DNA of 32,318 nucleotides, taken from an uncultured Alphaproteobacteria bacterium. Its GTDB lineage: Bacteria > Pseudomonadota > Alphaproteobacteria > HIMB59. The DNA is taken from assembly GCA_902522585.1 (NCBI GenBank), contig CABYWI010000008.1, positions 1 through 32,318 on the forward strand. The letters are read 5' to 3'. This document shows, piece by piece, positions 8,168-17,238 of this stretch; within the stretch, counting starts at the first letter, position 1, and each line of letters opens with the position of its first letter. Below the pieces are notes generated by a model that made no database searches, had not been told where the DNA came from, and was given only the letters and a program-made list of their open reading frames with translations. A program made the translations under genes and the position numbers.

Positions 8168-9118
8168 ATGATTAAAAAATTTTTATTTCAAATGGATGAC
8201 CCCACAAAAATCAATATAAAAGAAGACTCTACGTACATGCTTATAAAGGAGTCTCTTTCCAGAGGTATTCGATGTTTTTATAATTCTCCAAGTTGGGTAT
8301 ATGCATCAATGAATAAATTTAATCAAATTAAATCAAGCAACCTAGAGTTATCTTTAAGTAAAAGTGGAAAACTCAATTATAAAAGTAAAAAATATAAAGA
8401 TACTAACCTTGAAAAATTTAATGCAATTTTTATCCGACAGGATCCACCATTTAATATAGAATATATTTCTAATACATATTTACTTAGTCAACTTCAAAAA
8501 CCTGTTTTGATTAATGACCCTAGTGAAATTCGAAATTTTCCTGAAAAGCATATCATGATGAATTTTGCTGAATTAACGCCACCTACTTTAATTTCTTCTC
8601 ACATCCCTTCCATATTAGCTTTTATCAAAGTACATAAGGAGGTCATTCTTAAACCAGCTTACGGGAATGGAGGAATAGGTATTGAAAAAATTAAAATTGA
8701 TCAAACAAACATGAAAAAATACTTAATGAAATACATTTTAAAATTCCAAAATAATCCTGTAATTATTCAAAAGTTTCTTAAGAATTTTGATAAAGGAGAT
8801 AAAAGAATAATTCTTGTGAATGGACAAGTAAAAGGTGCAGTCCTAAGAATTCCTAAAAAAAATAGTATAAAAGCAAATTTCCATGCAGGCGGATCCGCAT
8901 TAAAAACGACCCTCTCACCTAGAGAAAAAAAAATATGCTCTACTATTAAGAATTTTTTAAAAACTAAAAAATTATCTTTTGTAGGAATTGATGTAATAGA
9001 TGGTTATTTGACTGAAATTAATATTACATCACCAACTGGTATACAAGAGATAAACAGACTAAATAAAGTTAATATTGAAAAAGATGTAATTGATTTTGTA
9101 GAAAAATCACTGCAATAA
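8168..9118 (+). CDS. gshB: Glutathione synthase
   Basis: ATP-grasp ligase adding glycine to gamma-glutamylcysteine to complete glutathione. The N-terminal domain has the typical opening FQMDDPTKINIKEDST and the RQDPPFNIEYI segment (90-100), which matches the R-x-DPPFD-x-EY motif of the family. The ATP-grasp core shows VILKPAYGNGGIGI (159-172), DKGDKRIILVNG and the glycine-rich NFHAGGSA loop, and the metal-binding tail EINITSPTGIQEI. At 316 residues it is full length. The ATG starts one base after the gshA stop. The last 12 bases overlap the 3' end of the opposite-strand AsmA-like gene. Confidence 0.95.
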   Translation: MIKKFLFQMDDPTKINIKEDSTYMLIKESLSRGIRCFYNSPSWVYASMNKFNQIKSSNLELSLSKSGKLNYKSKKYKDTNLEKFNAIFIRQDPPFNIEYISNTYLLSQLQKPVLINDPSEIRNFPEKHIMMNFAELTPPTLISSHIPSILAFIKVHKEVILKPAYGNGGIGIEKIKIDQTNMKKYLMKYILKFQNNPVIIQKFLKNFDKGDKRIILVNGQVKGAVLRIPKKNSIKANFHAGGSALKTTLSPREKKICSTIKNFLKTKKLSFVGIDVIDGYLTEINITSPTGIQEINRLNKVNIEKDVIDFVEKSLQ

Positions 9119-11287
9119 ATTCTCGAACAGCTTATTGATATTTTTTTGAATTAATTCTTCTAATGGTTTTCTAACTGTACCGTTAGGTATTACTCTCTCG
9201 TAGGAATATGATCCATTATCAAATTTTATGATAAAGTCATCCTGTTCTATAATATCAAAAATAGTAATTTTATAATTTGGATGAGAATATTCTATCTCTC
9301 CTTTAAGCTCTTTTTTATCAGATGAAGTAAAAATTAAATCTTTGATGATTAATTCTTTATTATTTGAGTTAGTTACTTCACCTCCTATAGAAATGTCATT
9401 ATTTATAAACGATTGAGATAGTGTATCAATTAGCTGATTAATTTGTTCAAAATCCTCAATATCTTGAGAGAGCGACTGCATGAATAAAAGTAAGGCTATT
9501 TCCTCTTCTTTTATATTAATCTTAACTTTACCGTTAATTTTTCCATTAATGCCAGTCACATTTTTTAAATCTATAGGTTGAGAAATATCCAAATTTAAAT
9601 CTAAAAAGCCTTTCAATCTTGAACTTTCAAGAAAAAATTTCTCTAGATTTTCTAAGTCCAAATTCTTTAAAATTAGGTTTCCTGAAAATTTTTCTTCAAA
9701 TATATCTCCTGATATTGTGGAAATATTTTCACCTTGAGTGATCTCAATATTCTCTAAAACATAATTGCTTGTTGCGAGATCAACTATTAAATTACCCTTA
9801 ACATTATCAAATAAAAAAAGCTCAAAATATTTAGCATAATCTTTTTGATCAGTGTATTTCAATAATTTATCAAGATCAATTGAGTCAAATCGTTGAATAT
9901 TAACATTTAAAAATGTCTGTTGAGTATTTGAAAGATTTGTTTCCCCACTAACAGATAATTTTAATTCATCATCTTTAAAGATATCTAGGGAATTGATTAT
10001 GATCTCTTCATTAATCACGGTCCCATCCATGCTAAAATGAGAAATATCTAATTGATTAAGCATTTCTTTAATTCTGGTATTAGGAATTAAACCAAATTCT
10101 TTGAAATTATTTATTTTAACATGTAGTCCTCGATTAGAAAAATTTTCTAAGTTGAATTCTCCTAGAATGCTCATCAATGTTTCATCTTTTGATAGGTTTA
10201 ATTCTTTAATTTTTATATTTTCATTTTCAATATTTGAGGAAAGAGAAAGTTTGTCAAAATTAATTAGATTTGAGTCTAAATTTGGAAAAATTAGTTGAAA
10301 AAAATTTGTAATATCTTTTGATGATGACGAGTTTAAATTTAAGTCAAAATATGTATCTGAGAAATCGATGTAATTAAAACTTCCTTGTAAATCAATTTCA
10401 GTACCATTTTCAGTTACATAATTCAGTGAATTAATTTTAATCATATCTGAATACTCAATACCAAAATTATCTAAATTTCCTTTTGGTAAGTTTGCAAAGT
10501 TTAGAAAATTTATATTTTGTAAAAACTGAGAAAAAATCTCAAAAGGGATATCAGATCCTTCGATGTTAAGTTTGGAATTAAGAAAATTATCTAGATTAAT
10601 TAAACCTGAGAGCTTTAATTGAGAATTCTCATTGAAATTGAGCTCTAAATCATTAATGAAAAAGTTATTTTGAGTATATTCACCGTTAACATTTATTGTA
10701 TCCAAGTTGATCTGTTTAAAAAATTTTTGATAATTTTTATCAAGCAAAAGCACTAATTCATTAACATCTAATTCTTGAATTGAAAAATTTAATTTCTTAA
10801 GAACTTCATCTTCGATAAAAGCATCAAATTGAACTTCAGCTTTTTTATATAAAAAAGAGTCAGAAAAAATCTCAGTCGTATTTTCATTAGATGAAATATT
10901 AAGTTCTAAATTTTCAATCTCCCCTTCGAGTAAAACTTCATTTTCAAGTGAATTAATATCTAGGTTTCCAATAATGGCATCAGGAATAAAAATTGAAATA
11001 TTGTTGCTATCTAGCAAGGATCTAGAAAACATCACATTTTTTGCACTTAAGTCAGCAAAAACAAAGTCATTTTGAATAGAAAAATTAGCCTCTTTAATCT
11101 CAATTTGAGGTTTTGGTAATAGTATTAGTGACTGCTCTTTAGAGGAGGTAAGTGAGACCGTATTATTTGTTTGATCCATTATAGTTGTATTTGTGATGGT
11201 ATTAATAGGTAGTTTGAAAAAGCTAAGAACCACTAAAATTAGGATTAAAAGAAAGACTATTAAAGATATAATTTTTATTTTTCTCAT
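9107..11287 (-). CDS. AsmA-like envelope protein
   Basis: Large envelope protein of 726 residues with one N-terminal transmembrane anchor (about 7-25, IISLIVFLLILILVVLSFF) and a long beta-rich remainder full of alternating polar and hydrophobic residues with Asn, Ser and Asp turns. This architecture, together with the C-terminal NGKINGKVKINIKEEEI block followed by a conserved helical stretch and an SDKKELKGEIEYS strand, fits the AsmA/YhdP group, whose members are linked to outer-membrane assembly and lipid transport between membranes. Sequence conservation is low, so the family call rests on architecture more than motifs. It is the last gene of the uvrB-exchanger-asmA run, 12 bases after the exchanger gene, and converges on gshB with a 12-base overlap. 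Confidence 0.72.
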   Translation of the reverse strand: MRKIKIISLIVFLLILILVVLSFFKLPINTITNTTIMDQTNNTVSLTSSKEQSLILLPKPQIEIKEANFSIQNDFVFADLSAKNVMFSRSLLDSNNISIFIPDAIIGNLDINSLENEVLLEGEIENLELNISSNENTTEIFSDSFLYKKAEVQFDAFIEDEVLKKLNFSIQELDVNELVLLLDKNYQKFFKQINLDTINVNGEYTQNNFFINDLELNFNENSQLKLSGLINLDNFLNSKLNIEGSDIPFEIFSQFLQNINFLNFANLPKGNLDNFGIEYSDMIKINSLNYVTENGTEIDLQGSFNYIDFSDTYFDLNLNSSSSKDITNFFQLIFPNLDSNLINFDKLSLSSNIENENIKIKELNLSKDETLMSILGEFNLENFSNRGLHVKINNFKEFGLIPNTRIKEMLNQLDISHFSMDGTVINEEIIINSLDIFKDDELKLSVSGETNLSNTQQTFLNVNIQRFDSIDLDKLLKYTDQKDYAKYFELFLFDNVKGNLIVDLATSNYVLENIEITQGENISTISGDIFEEKFSGNLILKNLDLENLEKFFLESSRLKGFLDLNLDISQPIDLKNVTGINGKINGKVKINIKEEEIALLLFMQSLSQDIEDFEQINQLIDTLSQSFINNDISIGGEVTNSNNKELIIKDLIFTSSDKKELKGEIEYSHPNYKITIFDIIEQDDFIIKFDNGSYSYERVIPNGTVRKPLEELIQKNINKLFENLLQ

Positions 11288-11299
11288 TTGTTGAGTTTA

Positions 11300-12226
11300 C
11301 TATAAGTATAAATAGGTAAAGTAAGTCAAGTAAGCAAATATTAATCCCATCGATAGAAATTTTCCAGCCATCTTTTTTATAATCATGATGAAAAAAACTA
11401 TTGAAACCAACAAGAATAGCCACTTGTCAATGGACGACAGAAGTCCATAGTAATTAATTTGACCATTCATAAATATAGCTATGAGTGTAATCCCAAAAAT
11501 ATTAGCAATATTTGATCCTAAAATATTCCCTACTGCTAAATTATTTTGTTTTTTTATAATAGCGATAATTGTAGCCACTACTTCTGGAAGAGATGTACCA
11601 AAAGCAACTACGGTAATACCAATGATAGACTCTGAAACACTTAATAACTCTGTTAAGTTTTTGGCATAGGAGATAAAAAAACGAGAACTGAAAAACAAAA
11701 CAATAAATGCAATTATTATTTTAGAAATAATTATGATTGATGAATGATGATTATTTTCTTTTGAAACGAGATCCTTGTCAGAAGGTTTTTTTAATTCAAA
11801 ATAAAAAAATATAATTAAAAGCAATATAAATAAAAGACTAAAGTTAAGCCCTAAAGTAAAATCAAAAAAAATTAAAAAGAAGAAAAGTATCGAAAAACTT
11901 ATAAAGAAAATTGCAGTGCTTTGATCTTGTTTTACCACATTTAGGGATCTCAGTGGAAAAACCATTATTCCACCAACTAGAAGAATATTTGCAATGTTAC
12001 TTCCTACTAAATTTCCAGCTACAATACCCTCAGCACCAATCTGAAGAGCTTGAAAAGTAGCGGCAAATTCAGGTAATGAAGTACCAATCGAAATTATGAA
12101 GATACCAACAAATATTTCTCTAATTTGAAATATTTTAGAGACGAGAATGGAATTTTTAATTGCGTATTCACAAGACCAAATAAGAATAATTAAGCTTAAA
12201 ATTAAACCCAAAAAATTTTGTATCAC
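11300..12226 (-). CDS. Calcium/sodium antiporter (CaCA family, YrbG-like)
   Basis: Inner-membrane cation exchanger, probably moving Ca2+ outward against Na+ or H+. Both inverted alpha-repeats are clear: IISIGTSLPEFAAT (45-58) with GNLVGSNIANILLV (71-84), and VVAFGTSLPEVVAT (206-219) with GNILGSNIANIFGI (233-246). The ion-binding glutamates would be E53 and E215. The rest is almost continuous hydrophobic segments, about ten helices in 308 residues, with a charged cytoplasmic loop near 145-160. The start is GTG and shares one base with the uvrB stop (TAGTG), indicating translational coupling. The pairing with a DNA repair gene is likely a streamlining effect rather than shared function. Ion specificity cannot be read from the sequence. 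Confidence 0.93.
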   Translation of the reverse strand: MIQNFLGLILSLIILIWSCEYAIKNSILVSKIFQIREIFVGIFIISIGTSLPEFAATFQALQIGAEGIVAGNLVGSNIANILLVGGIMVFPLRSLNVVKQDQSTAIFFISFSILFFFLIFFDFTLGLNFSLLFILLLIIFFYFELKKPSDKDLVSKENNHHSSIIIISKIIIAFIVLFFSSRFFISYAKNLTELLSVSESIIGITVVAFGTSLPEVVATIIAIIKKQNNLAVGNILGSNIANIFGITLIAIFMNGQINYYGLLSSIDKWLFLLVSIVFFIMIIKKMAGKFLSMGLIFAYLTYFTYLYL

Positions 12227-14208
12227 TATTTAATACCCATTTGATCTTTTTTAATTTTTCTTATTTCATCTCGGAACATGGCTGCCTTTTCAAAATCTAA
12301 GTTTTCTGCTGCAGATAGCATCTTTTTTTCAAGTTTTTGAATATGTTTTTCAAATCTACTTGGACTCAAATCTTCGCCTTTAGATAGACTAACAGTATAA
12401 CTATCTTTTTCATATATACTCTCAATAATTTCACCAATATTTCTTTTGACAGATTGAGGTGTAATATTATGAGATTTATTATATTCAAGTTGCTTTGATT
12501 TTCGGTAATTTGTCTCCTCCAAAGCTGCTTCAATACTTTTTGTTTTGATATCAGCGTATAAAATTACTTTTCCATCAACATTTCTTGCTGCACGACCTAT
12601 CGTTTGAACTAGACTAGTTTTAGATCGAAGATATCCTTCTTTATCTGCATCTATAATGGCTACTAGTCCGCACTCAGGTATGTCTAGCCCCTCTCTTAAT
12701 AAATTGATCCCAATAATAATATCTATCTCTCCAATTCGAAGGGAGCGAATGATTTTTATACGATCAATTGTATCCACGTCAGAATGCATATATTCAGCTT
12801 TAAAATTCTGCTCTTTTAGATAATTAGTCAGATCCTCAGCATTTCTTTTTGTTAAAGTAGTAATCAGCACTCGATTATTTTGGGATAATACTTTTTGAAT
12901 CTCGCCCACAAGATCTTCTACTTGATTGACCGTAGTTCTAATTTCACAATTTGGATCAAGTAATCCTGTTGGGCGAATAATTTGCTCGACGTACTCATTG
13001 TTAACTTCATTTAATTCCCAAGGCCCTGGTGTAGCAGATAAAAAAATTGTTGGAGGCCTCATCATATCCCATTCTTCAAATTTTAATGGTCTGTTATCTA
13101 GGCATGAGGGCAATCTAAACCCATATTCTGATAGTGTACTTTTTCTTGAACGATCACCTTTATACATTCCGTTTATTTGAGGTACAGTTACATGTGACTC
13201 ATCAATAATTAGCAAAGAATTTTCCGGAATGAATTCATATAGCGTAGGAGGAGCATCTCCAGCTGATCTGCCACTCAAGTATCTTGAGTAATTTTCAATA
13301 CCTGAACAGGTACCAGTAGCTTGGATCATTTCAAGATCAAAGTTAGTTCTCTCTTTAAGACGCTGATGCTCTAATAGTTTTTTTTCCTTATCAAATTCTT
13401 CCAAACGATCTTTTAAATCTTTTTTTATTTCTTGTATGGCTTTTTCTAATCTTGGCTTGGGAGTAATATAGTGACTATTCGCAAAAATTTTTACCTTTTC
13501 AAAATTCTGAAGAAATTCTCCAGTAAGAGGGTCAAACTCTTTTATTTCTTCAATTTCGTCCCCAAAAAAACTCACTCTCCATGCAATATCTTCCAAGTGT
13601 GCTGGAAACACATCAACTCGGTCTCCAGTGACTCGAAACATTCCCCTCCTAAAATCAATATTATTTCTTTTGTATTGAAGATCGACGAGCTCTCGAAGAA
13701 ATTTCATTAAATTTAAATTTTGTCCTTTTTTTATTTCTAGAGTCATTTTGGAATATGAGTCGACTGCACCAATTCCATAGATACATGAGACACTTGCTAC
13801 AATTATTACATCATCACGCTCTACAAGAGAGCGTGTTGCGGAATGTCGAAAGCGATCTATTTGTTCATTTATTGATGACTCTTTCTCAATAAAGGTATCT
13901 GAACGAGGCACATAGGCTTCTGGTTGATAATAATCATAATAACTTACAAAGTATTCGACAGCATTTTCAGGAAATAGAATTTTTAATTCTTCGTACAGTT
14001 GGGCAGCAAGAGTTTTATTTGGAGCCATAATTAAAGTTGGGCGATTATATTTTTCAATTACATTAGCTATGGTGAATGTTTTTCCAGAACCTGTAACTCC
14101 CAATAACACCTGACTTCTTTTATTATTCTTAAGTCCCTTAAATAATTTTTCTATTGCTTGAGGTTGATCTCCCTTGGGTTTATTTTCACTGACTATCTTA
14201 AAAGGCAT
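12226..14208 (-). CDS. uvrB: UvrABC system protein B (excinuclease subunit)
   Basis: Damage-verifying helicase-like subunit of nucleotide excision repair; it binds UvrA, opens DNA at lesions and recruits UvrC. The sequence shows Walker A GVTGSGKT (37-44), the damage-probing beta-hairpin region YYDYYQPEAYVPRSDTFIEK, Walker B with LLIIDESHVTVPQI, helicase motif QTIGRAARN near the C-terminal half and a terminal UVR domain (LEKKMLSAAENLDFEKAAMF) that contacts UvrC. Length is 660 residues, normal for the family. ATG start; the stop overlaps the exchanger start by one base. Only 48 bases separate it from the divergent aspC, and I see no convincing LexA box there. Confidence 0.98.
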   Translation of the reverse strand: MPFKIVSENKPKGDQPQAIEKLFKGLKNNKRSQVLLGVTGSGKTFTIANVIEKYNRPTLIMAPNKTLAAQLYEELKILFPENAVEYFVSYYDYYQPEAYVPRSDTFIEKESSINEQIDRFRHSATRSLVERDDVIIVASVSCIYGIGAVDSYSKMTLEIKKGQNLNLMKFLRELVDLQYKRNNIDFRRGMFRVTGDRVDVFPAHLEDIAWRVSFFGDEIEEIKEFDPLTGEFLQNFEKVKIFANSHYITPKPRLEKAIQEIKKDLKDRLEEFDKEKKLLEHQRLKERTNFDLEMIQATGTCSGIENYSRYLSGRSAGDAPPTLYEFIPENSLLIIDESHVTVPQINGMYKGDRSRKSTLSEYGFRLPSCLDNRPLKFEEWDMMRPPTIFLSATPGPWELNEVNNEYVEQIIRPTGLLDPNCEIRTTVNQVEDLVGEIQKVLSQNNRVLITTLTKRNAEDLTNYLKEQNFKAEYMHSDVDTIDRIKIIRSLRIGEIDIIIGINLLREGLDIPECGLVAIIDADKEGYLRSKTSLVQTIGRAARNVDGKVILYADIKTKSIEAALEETNYRKSKQLEYNKSHNITPQSVKRNIGEIIESIYEKDSYTVSLSKGEDLSPSRFEKHIQKLEKKMLSAAENLDFEKAAMFRDEIRKIKKDQMGIK

Positions 14209-14256
14209 GCTTGTAGTTTTTTTTAAATAAGTTTATAGATATCTAAATTAAAAAAA

Positions 14257-15453
14257 ATGATTTCAAATAGAGTTAACAGTATTAAGCCATCTTTAACAAT
14301 AGCGACAAATATGAAGGCCCAAGAACTAAAACGAGCTGGCAGAGATATCATTGTGCTAGCTGCAGGAGAACCCGACTTTGATACTCCTAATCATATAAAA
14401 AATGCAGCTATTAAAGCTATTAATGATGGTTTTACTAAATATGTTCCCGGAAAAGGCACACCGGACTTACAGTCAGCTATTCAAAAAAAGTTTAAAAGTG
14501 ACAATAATTTAGATTATGACTTATCTAACATTACTGTTGGTGTTGGTGGTAAGCATATTATCTACAATGCTTTTTCAGCAACAATTAATTCAGGTGATGA
14601 AGTAATTATCCCAGCCCCTTATTGGGTCAGTTATCCAGATATCGTTTTGTTGAATAGCGGCAAACCAGTAATTGTTGAATGTGGAGAAAGCTCAGGATTC
14701 AAACTCTTACCTGAAGATTTAGAAAAAAATATTTCTTCAGAGACCAAATGGTTGATGTTGAATAGTCCCAGTAACCCGACAGGTTCTATGTACACAAAAG
14801 AAGAGCTAATGGCTATTGGTGAAGTTTTAAAAAAACATGAACACGTTTATGTTTTATCAGATGATATATATGAAAAGATTGTTTACGAAGGAAATACTTT
14901 TCATACTATAGCTGAAGTTTGTCCATTCCTCTATGATCGTACTTTAACTATGAATGGCTTATCAAAATCTTATTGTATGACGGGCTGGAGAGTTGGTTAT
15001 GCGGCAGGCCCCACAAATGTCATCAATGCTATGAATAAAGTTCAATCACAAAACGTATCCTCAACAGCATCTATTTCAATGGCTGCTTCTGTTGAGGCTC
15101 TAAATGGTGATCAAAGTTTTATAACATCCCACAATGAGTCATTTCTAAGAAGAAGAAATCTTGTTGTTAAACACCTAAATGAAACTCCAGGACTTTCTTG
15201 TCGGGTACCAGAGGGTGCTTTTTATGTTTTTGCATCTTGCAAGGGAGTTTTAGGAAAAAAAACTGAGTCGGGAAAAATTATCGAAACCGATGGTGATTTC
15301 ATGGATTACCTTCTTGAAGAAGTTGGAGTTGCAGGAGTGCAGGGCTCTGCATTTGGACTCGATGGTTTTTTTAGGATTTCTTATGCCACATCAGACTCCA
15401 TTTTAGAGGATGCATGCCAACGCATTAAGTCGGCTTGTTCAAAGTTAAGTTAA
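14257..15453 (+). CDS. aspC: Aspartate aminotransferase, class I PLP enzyme
   Basis: Cytosolic pyridoxal-phosphate aminotransferase interconverting aspartate plus 2-oxoglutarate and oxaloacetate plus glutamate; the prokaryotic I-gamma type. Landmarks are LAAGEPDFDTPNHI (34-47), APYWVSYPD (120-128), NSPSNPTGS (169-177), SDDIYE (201-206) and the PLP Schiff-base lysine K237 in NGLSKSYCMTGWRVGY, with R245 positioned for cofactor phosphate contact. Length 398 is standard. ATG start with only an A-rich leader and no clear Shine-Dalgarno. It is a single gene between two minus-strand units: divergent from uvrB and overlapping pyruvate kinase by nine bases at the 3' ends. Related enzymes of this subgroup can also use prephenate, so activity on other acids is possible. 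Confidence 0.92.
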   Translation: MISNRVNSIKPSLTIATNMKAQELKRAGRDIIVLAAGEPDFDTPNHIKNAAIKAINDGFTKYVPGKGTPDLQSAIQKKFKSDNNLDYDLSNITVGVGGKHIIYNAFSATINSGDEVIIPAPYWVSYPDIVLLNSGKPVIVECGESSGFKLLPEDLEKNISSETKWLMLNSPSNPTGSMYTKEELMAIGEVLKKHEHVYVLSDDIYEKIVYEGNTFHTIAEVCPFLYDRTLTMNGLSKSYCMTGWRVGYAAGPTNVINAMNKVQSQNVSSTASISMAASVEALNGDQSFITSHNESFLRRRNLVVKHLNETPGLSCRVPEGAFYVFASCKGVLGKKTESGKIIETDGDFMDYLLEEVGVAGVQGSAFGLDGFFRISYATSDSILEDACQRIKSACSKLS

Positions 15454-16890
15454 CTTATTATCGGCTATTATTTTAGCTATACGCAGAGTATTCGTTGTCC
15501 CAACTTTTCCGAATGGAACACCGGCAGTAATAATGATTTTGTCTCCATTCTTTAAAATTTTTCGATTTTTAGCAACCCTGCAAGCTCTATCAACCATTTC
15601 AGTGGAAGAGGAGATCTCATCTACCAAATCCATGAAGGTGCCCCATGTTAATGCATTTTGACGAGCTACTTTAATGTTTGTCGTCAAGCCAATCAAAGTA
15701 ACATTGGGCCTCATTCTCGCAACTCGAAGAATGGATCTTCCTGATTGAGAAAACGTAGCAATACAATTACAACTAGCAATGCTCGCTACTTCTAAGGCTG
15801 CTGTTGCTATGGCTTCAGTGGATGTTTTAGTATGATCAAGATTATAATTTTGGATATTAGCCAAATATTTTGAATCACTTTCCACTCTTTTGATAATTTT
15901 ATCCATCATTTCTACAGCCTCTTTTGGATAATTTCCAGCTGCGGACTCAGCAGATAACATGACGGCATCCACTCCTTGGAATACTGCAGTAGCTACATCT
16001 GAAGCTTCGGCACGAGTTGGAGTTGGAGAGTCAATCATACTCTCTAACATTTGAGTTGCAACAATACATGGACGTCCAAACTTTCGACAAGCAGAAACCA
16101 TTGTTCTTTGATGTATCGGCACGTCTTCTGGATTAGTTTCAACACCTAAATCGCCTCTAGCTACCATTATTCCGTCACAGTTTTCGGTGATCGAGTCAAT
16201 TTCATCCATCGCAGATGGTTTCTCAACTTTAACCATTACCTTAAATCTAGAGGGGATCAATTTTTTTGCAGTGAGTAAATCTTTAGTTGTTTGTATAAAA
16301 GAAAGAGCGATCCAATCAACATCTAATTTTATAGCTAATTGAAGATCTTTTTTGTCTTTAGGGGTAATAATTTTTAAATCAAGTTTAGTATCAGGGATAT
16401 TCAATCCTTTATTATTTGAGATTTCCCCACCATCTGTAACAATACATTTAATTGAGGAGGGTGATTTTGATTTTACTTTTAATCGAACTTTTCCATCATT
16501 GACAAGCAGTCGTTGGCCAACAGAGATAGATTTAAAAATCTCTTTATGAGGCAAATAAACTCTTTTATTATCACCATCTTTTTTATTTTGATCAAACGTA
16601 AATTCTTGATTTTTCTTTAACTGTTCTTTGACATTTGTAAATTTACCAACTCGAAATTTTGGACCCTGAAGGTCGCCTAAAATACAAACATATCGATTAT
16701 ATTTTTTTTCTATTTTTCTAACTATTTTAACTTTTTGAATATGATCCTCTTGGGATCCATGACTGAAATTTAAACGAAATACATCAACTCCAGCTATGAA
16801 AAGCTCCTCAATGGTTTTCTCAGTTTCACATGATGGACCAAGGGTGGCGACAATTTTTGCCCGTCTATTTCTTAATTTTAATTGTTTCAT
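15445..16890 (-). CDS. pyk: Pyruvate kinase
   Basis: Glycolytic enzyme forming pyruvate and ATP from phosphoenolpyruvate and ADP. The barrel and active-site motifs are complete: IVATLGPSCETEKTIEEL (13-30), FRLNFSHGSQEDH (38-50), the B-domain (about 75-170), KVMVKVEKPSAMDEIDSI with the catalytic lysine, GIMVARGDLGVE and the substrate-binding CIVATQMLESMI. The C-terminal domain ends GVPFGKVGTTNTLRIAKII. Length 481 is typical. ATG start 38 bases from the divergent DUF1244 gene; its stop overlaps aspC by nine bases. Its presence implies a working lower glycolysis, which is not universal in streamlined marine alphaproteobacteria. Confidence 0.97.
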   Translation of the reverse strand: MKQLKLRNRRAKIVATLGPSCETEKTIEELFIAGVDVFRLNFSHGSQEDHIQKVKIVRKIEKKYNRYVCILGDLQGPKFRVGKFTNVKEQLKKNQEFTFDQNKKDGDNKRVYLPHKEIFKSISVGQRLLVNDGKVRLKVKSKSPSSIKCIVTDGGEISNNKGLNIPDTKLDLKIITPKDKKDLQLAIKLDVDWIALSFIQTTKDLLTAKKLIPSRFKVMVKVEKPSAMDEIDSITENCDGIMVARGDLGVETNPEDVPIHQRTMVSACRKFGRPCIVATQMLESMIDSPTPTRAEASDVATAVFQGVDAVMLSAESAAGNYPKEAVEMMDKIIKRVESDSKYLANIQNYNLDHTKTSTEAIATAALEVASIASCNCIATFSQSGRSILRVARMRPNVTLIGLTTNIKVARQNALTWGTFMDLVDEISSSTEMVDRACRVAKNRKILKNGDKIIITAGVPFGKVGTTNTLRIAKIIADNKLT

Positions 16891-16928
16891 TTAAATAAAA
16901 ATTAATAACATGATATTAGTAAAATACT

Positions 16929-17222
16929 ATGAGTAAAATAATTAATGAAAAGGAAGTACTGATTAAGGCAAAAGTTCTTGATCATCTAATCGAACATTTA
17001 CAAAAAAGAACTGATGTTCAAAATATCGATTTAATGAACCTCAGTGGGTTTTGTCGAAATTGTCTATCTAAATGGTATGCAAAATATGCAAATGAAGCTG
17101 GATATGATCTAGATTATGAAGAAACTAGAAAGATTATATATGGTATGCCTTATTCAGATTGGAAAGAAAAATTTCAAAAAGAAGCTACACTAGAACAATT
17201 ACAAAAATTTAAAGATAAATAA
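16929..17222 (+). CDS. DUF1244 family protein (conserved, function unknown)
   Basis: Small cytosolic protein of 97 residues matching the DUF1244 family, found in proteobacteria and some protists. The signature is LSGFCRNCLSKWYAKYANEAG followed by RKIIYGMPYSDWKEKFQKEA. A Cys-x2-Cys pair (C42, C45) sits in the most conserved segment, which hints at metal or redox chemistry, but I know of no established function. The protein is mostly helical and has no signal or membrane segment. The ATG at 16929 lies 38 bases from the divergent pyk start; the M3 peptidase gene follows 16 bases after the stop, so these probably share a message. Confidence 0.88.
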   Translation: MSKIINEKEVLIKAKVLDHLIEHLQKRTDVQNIDLMNLSGFCRNCLSKWYAKYANEAGYDLDYEETRKIIYGMPYSDWKEKFQKEATLEQLQKFKDK

Positions 17223-17238
17223 TATTAAAAATATAATT

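Noticed and set aside
11223-11423. Minus-strand frame spanning the exchanger and AsmA-like gene junction
   Set aside because: It lies out of frame across two supported genes on the same strand and has no family resemblance.
14209-14256. LexA-type SOS box ahead of uvrB
   Set aside because: The 48 bases between uvrB and aspC contain only A/T runs; I see neither an E. coli CTGT-N8-ACAG nor an alphaproteobacterial GTTC-N7-GTTC box.
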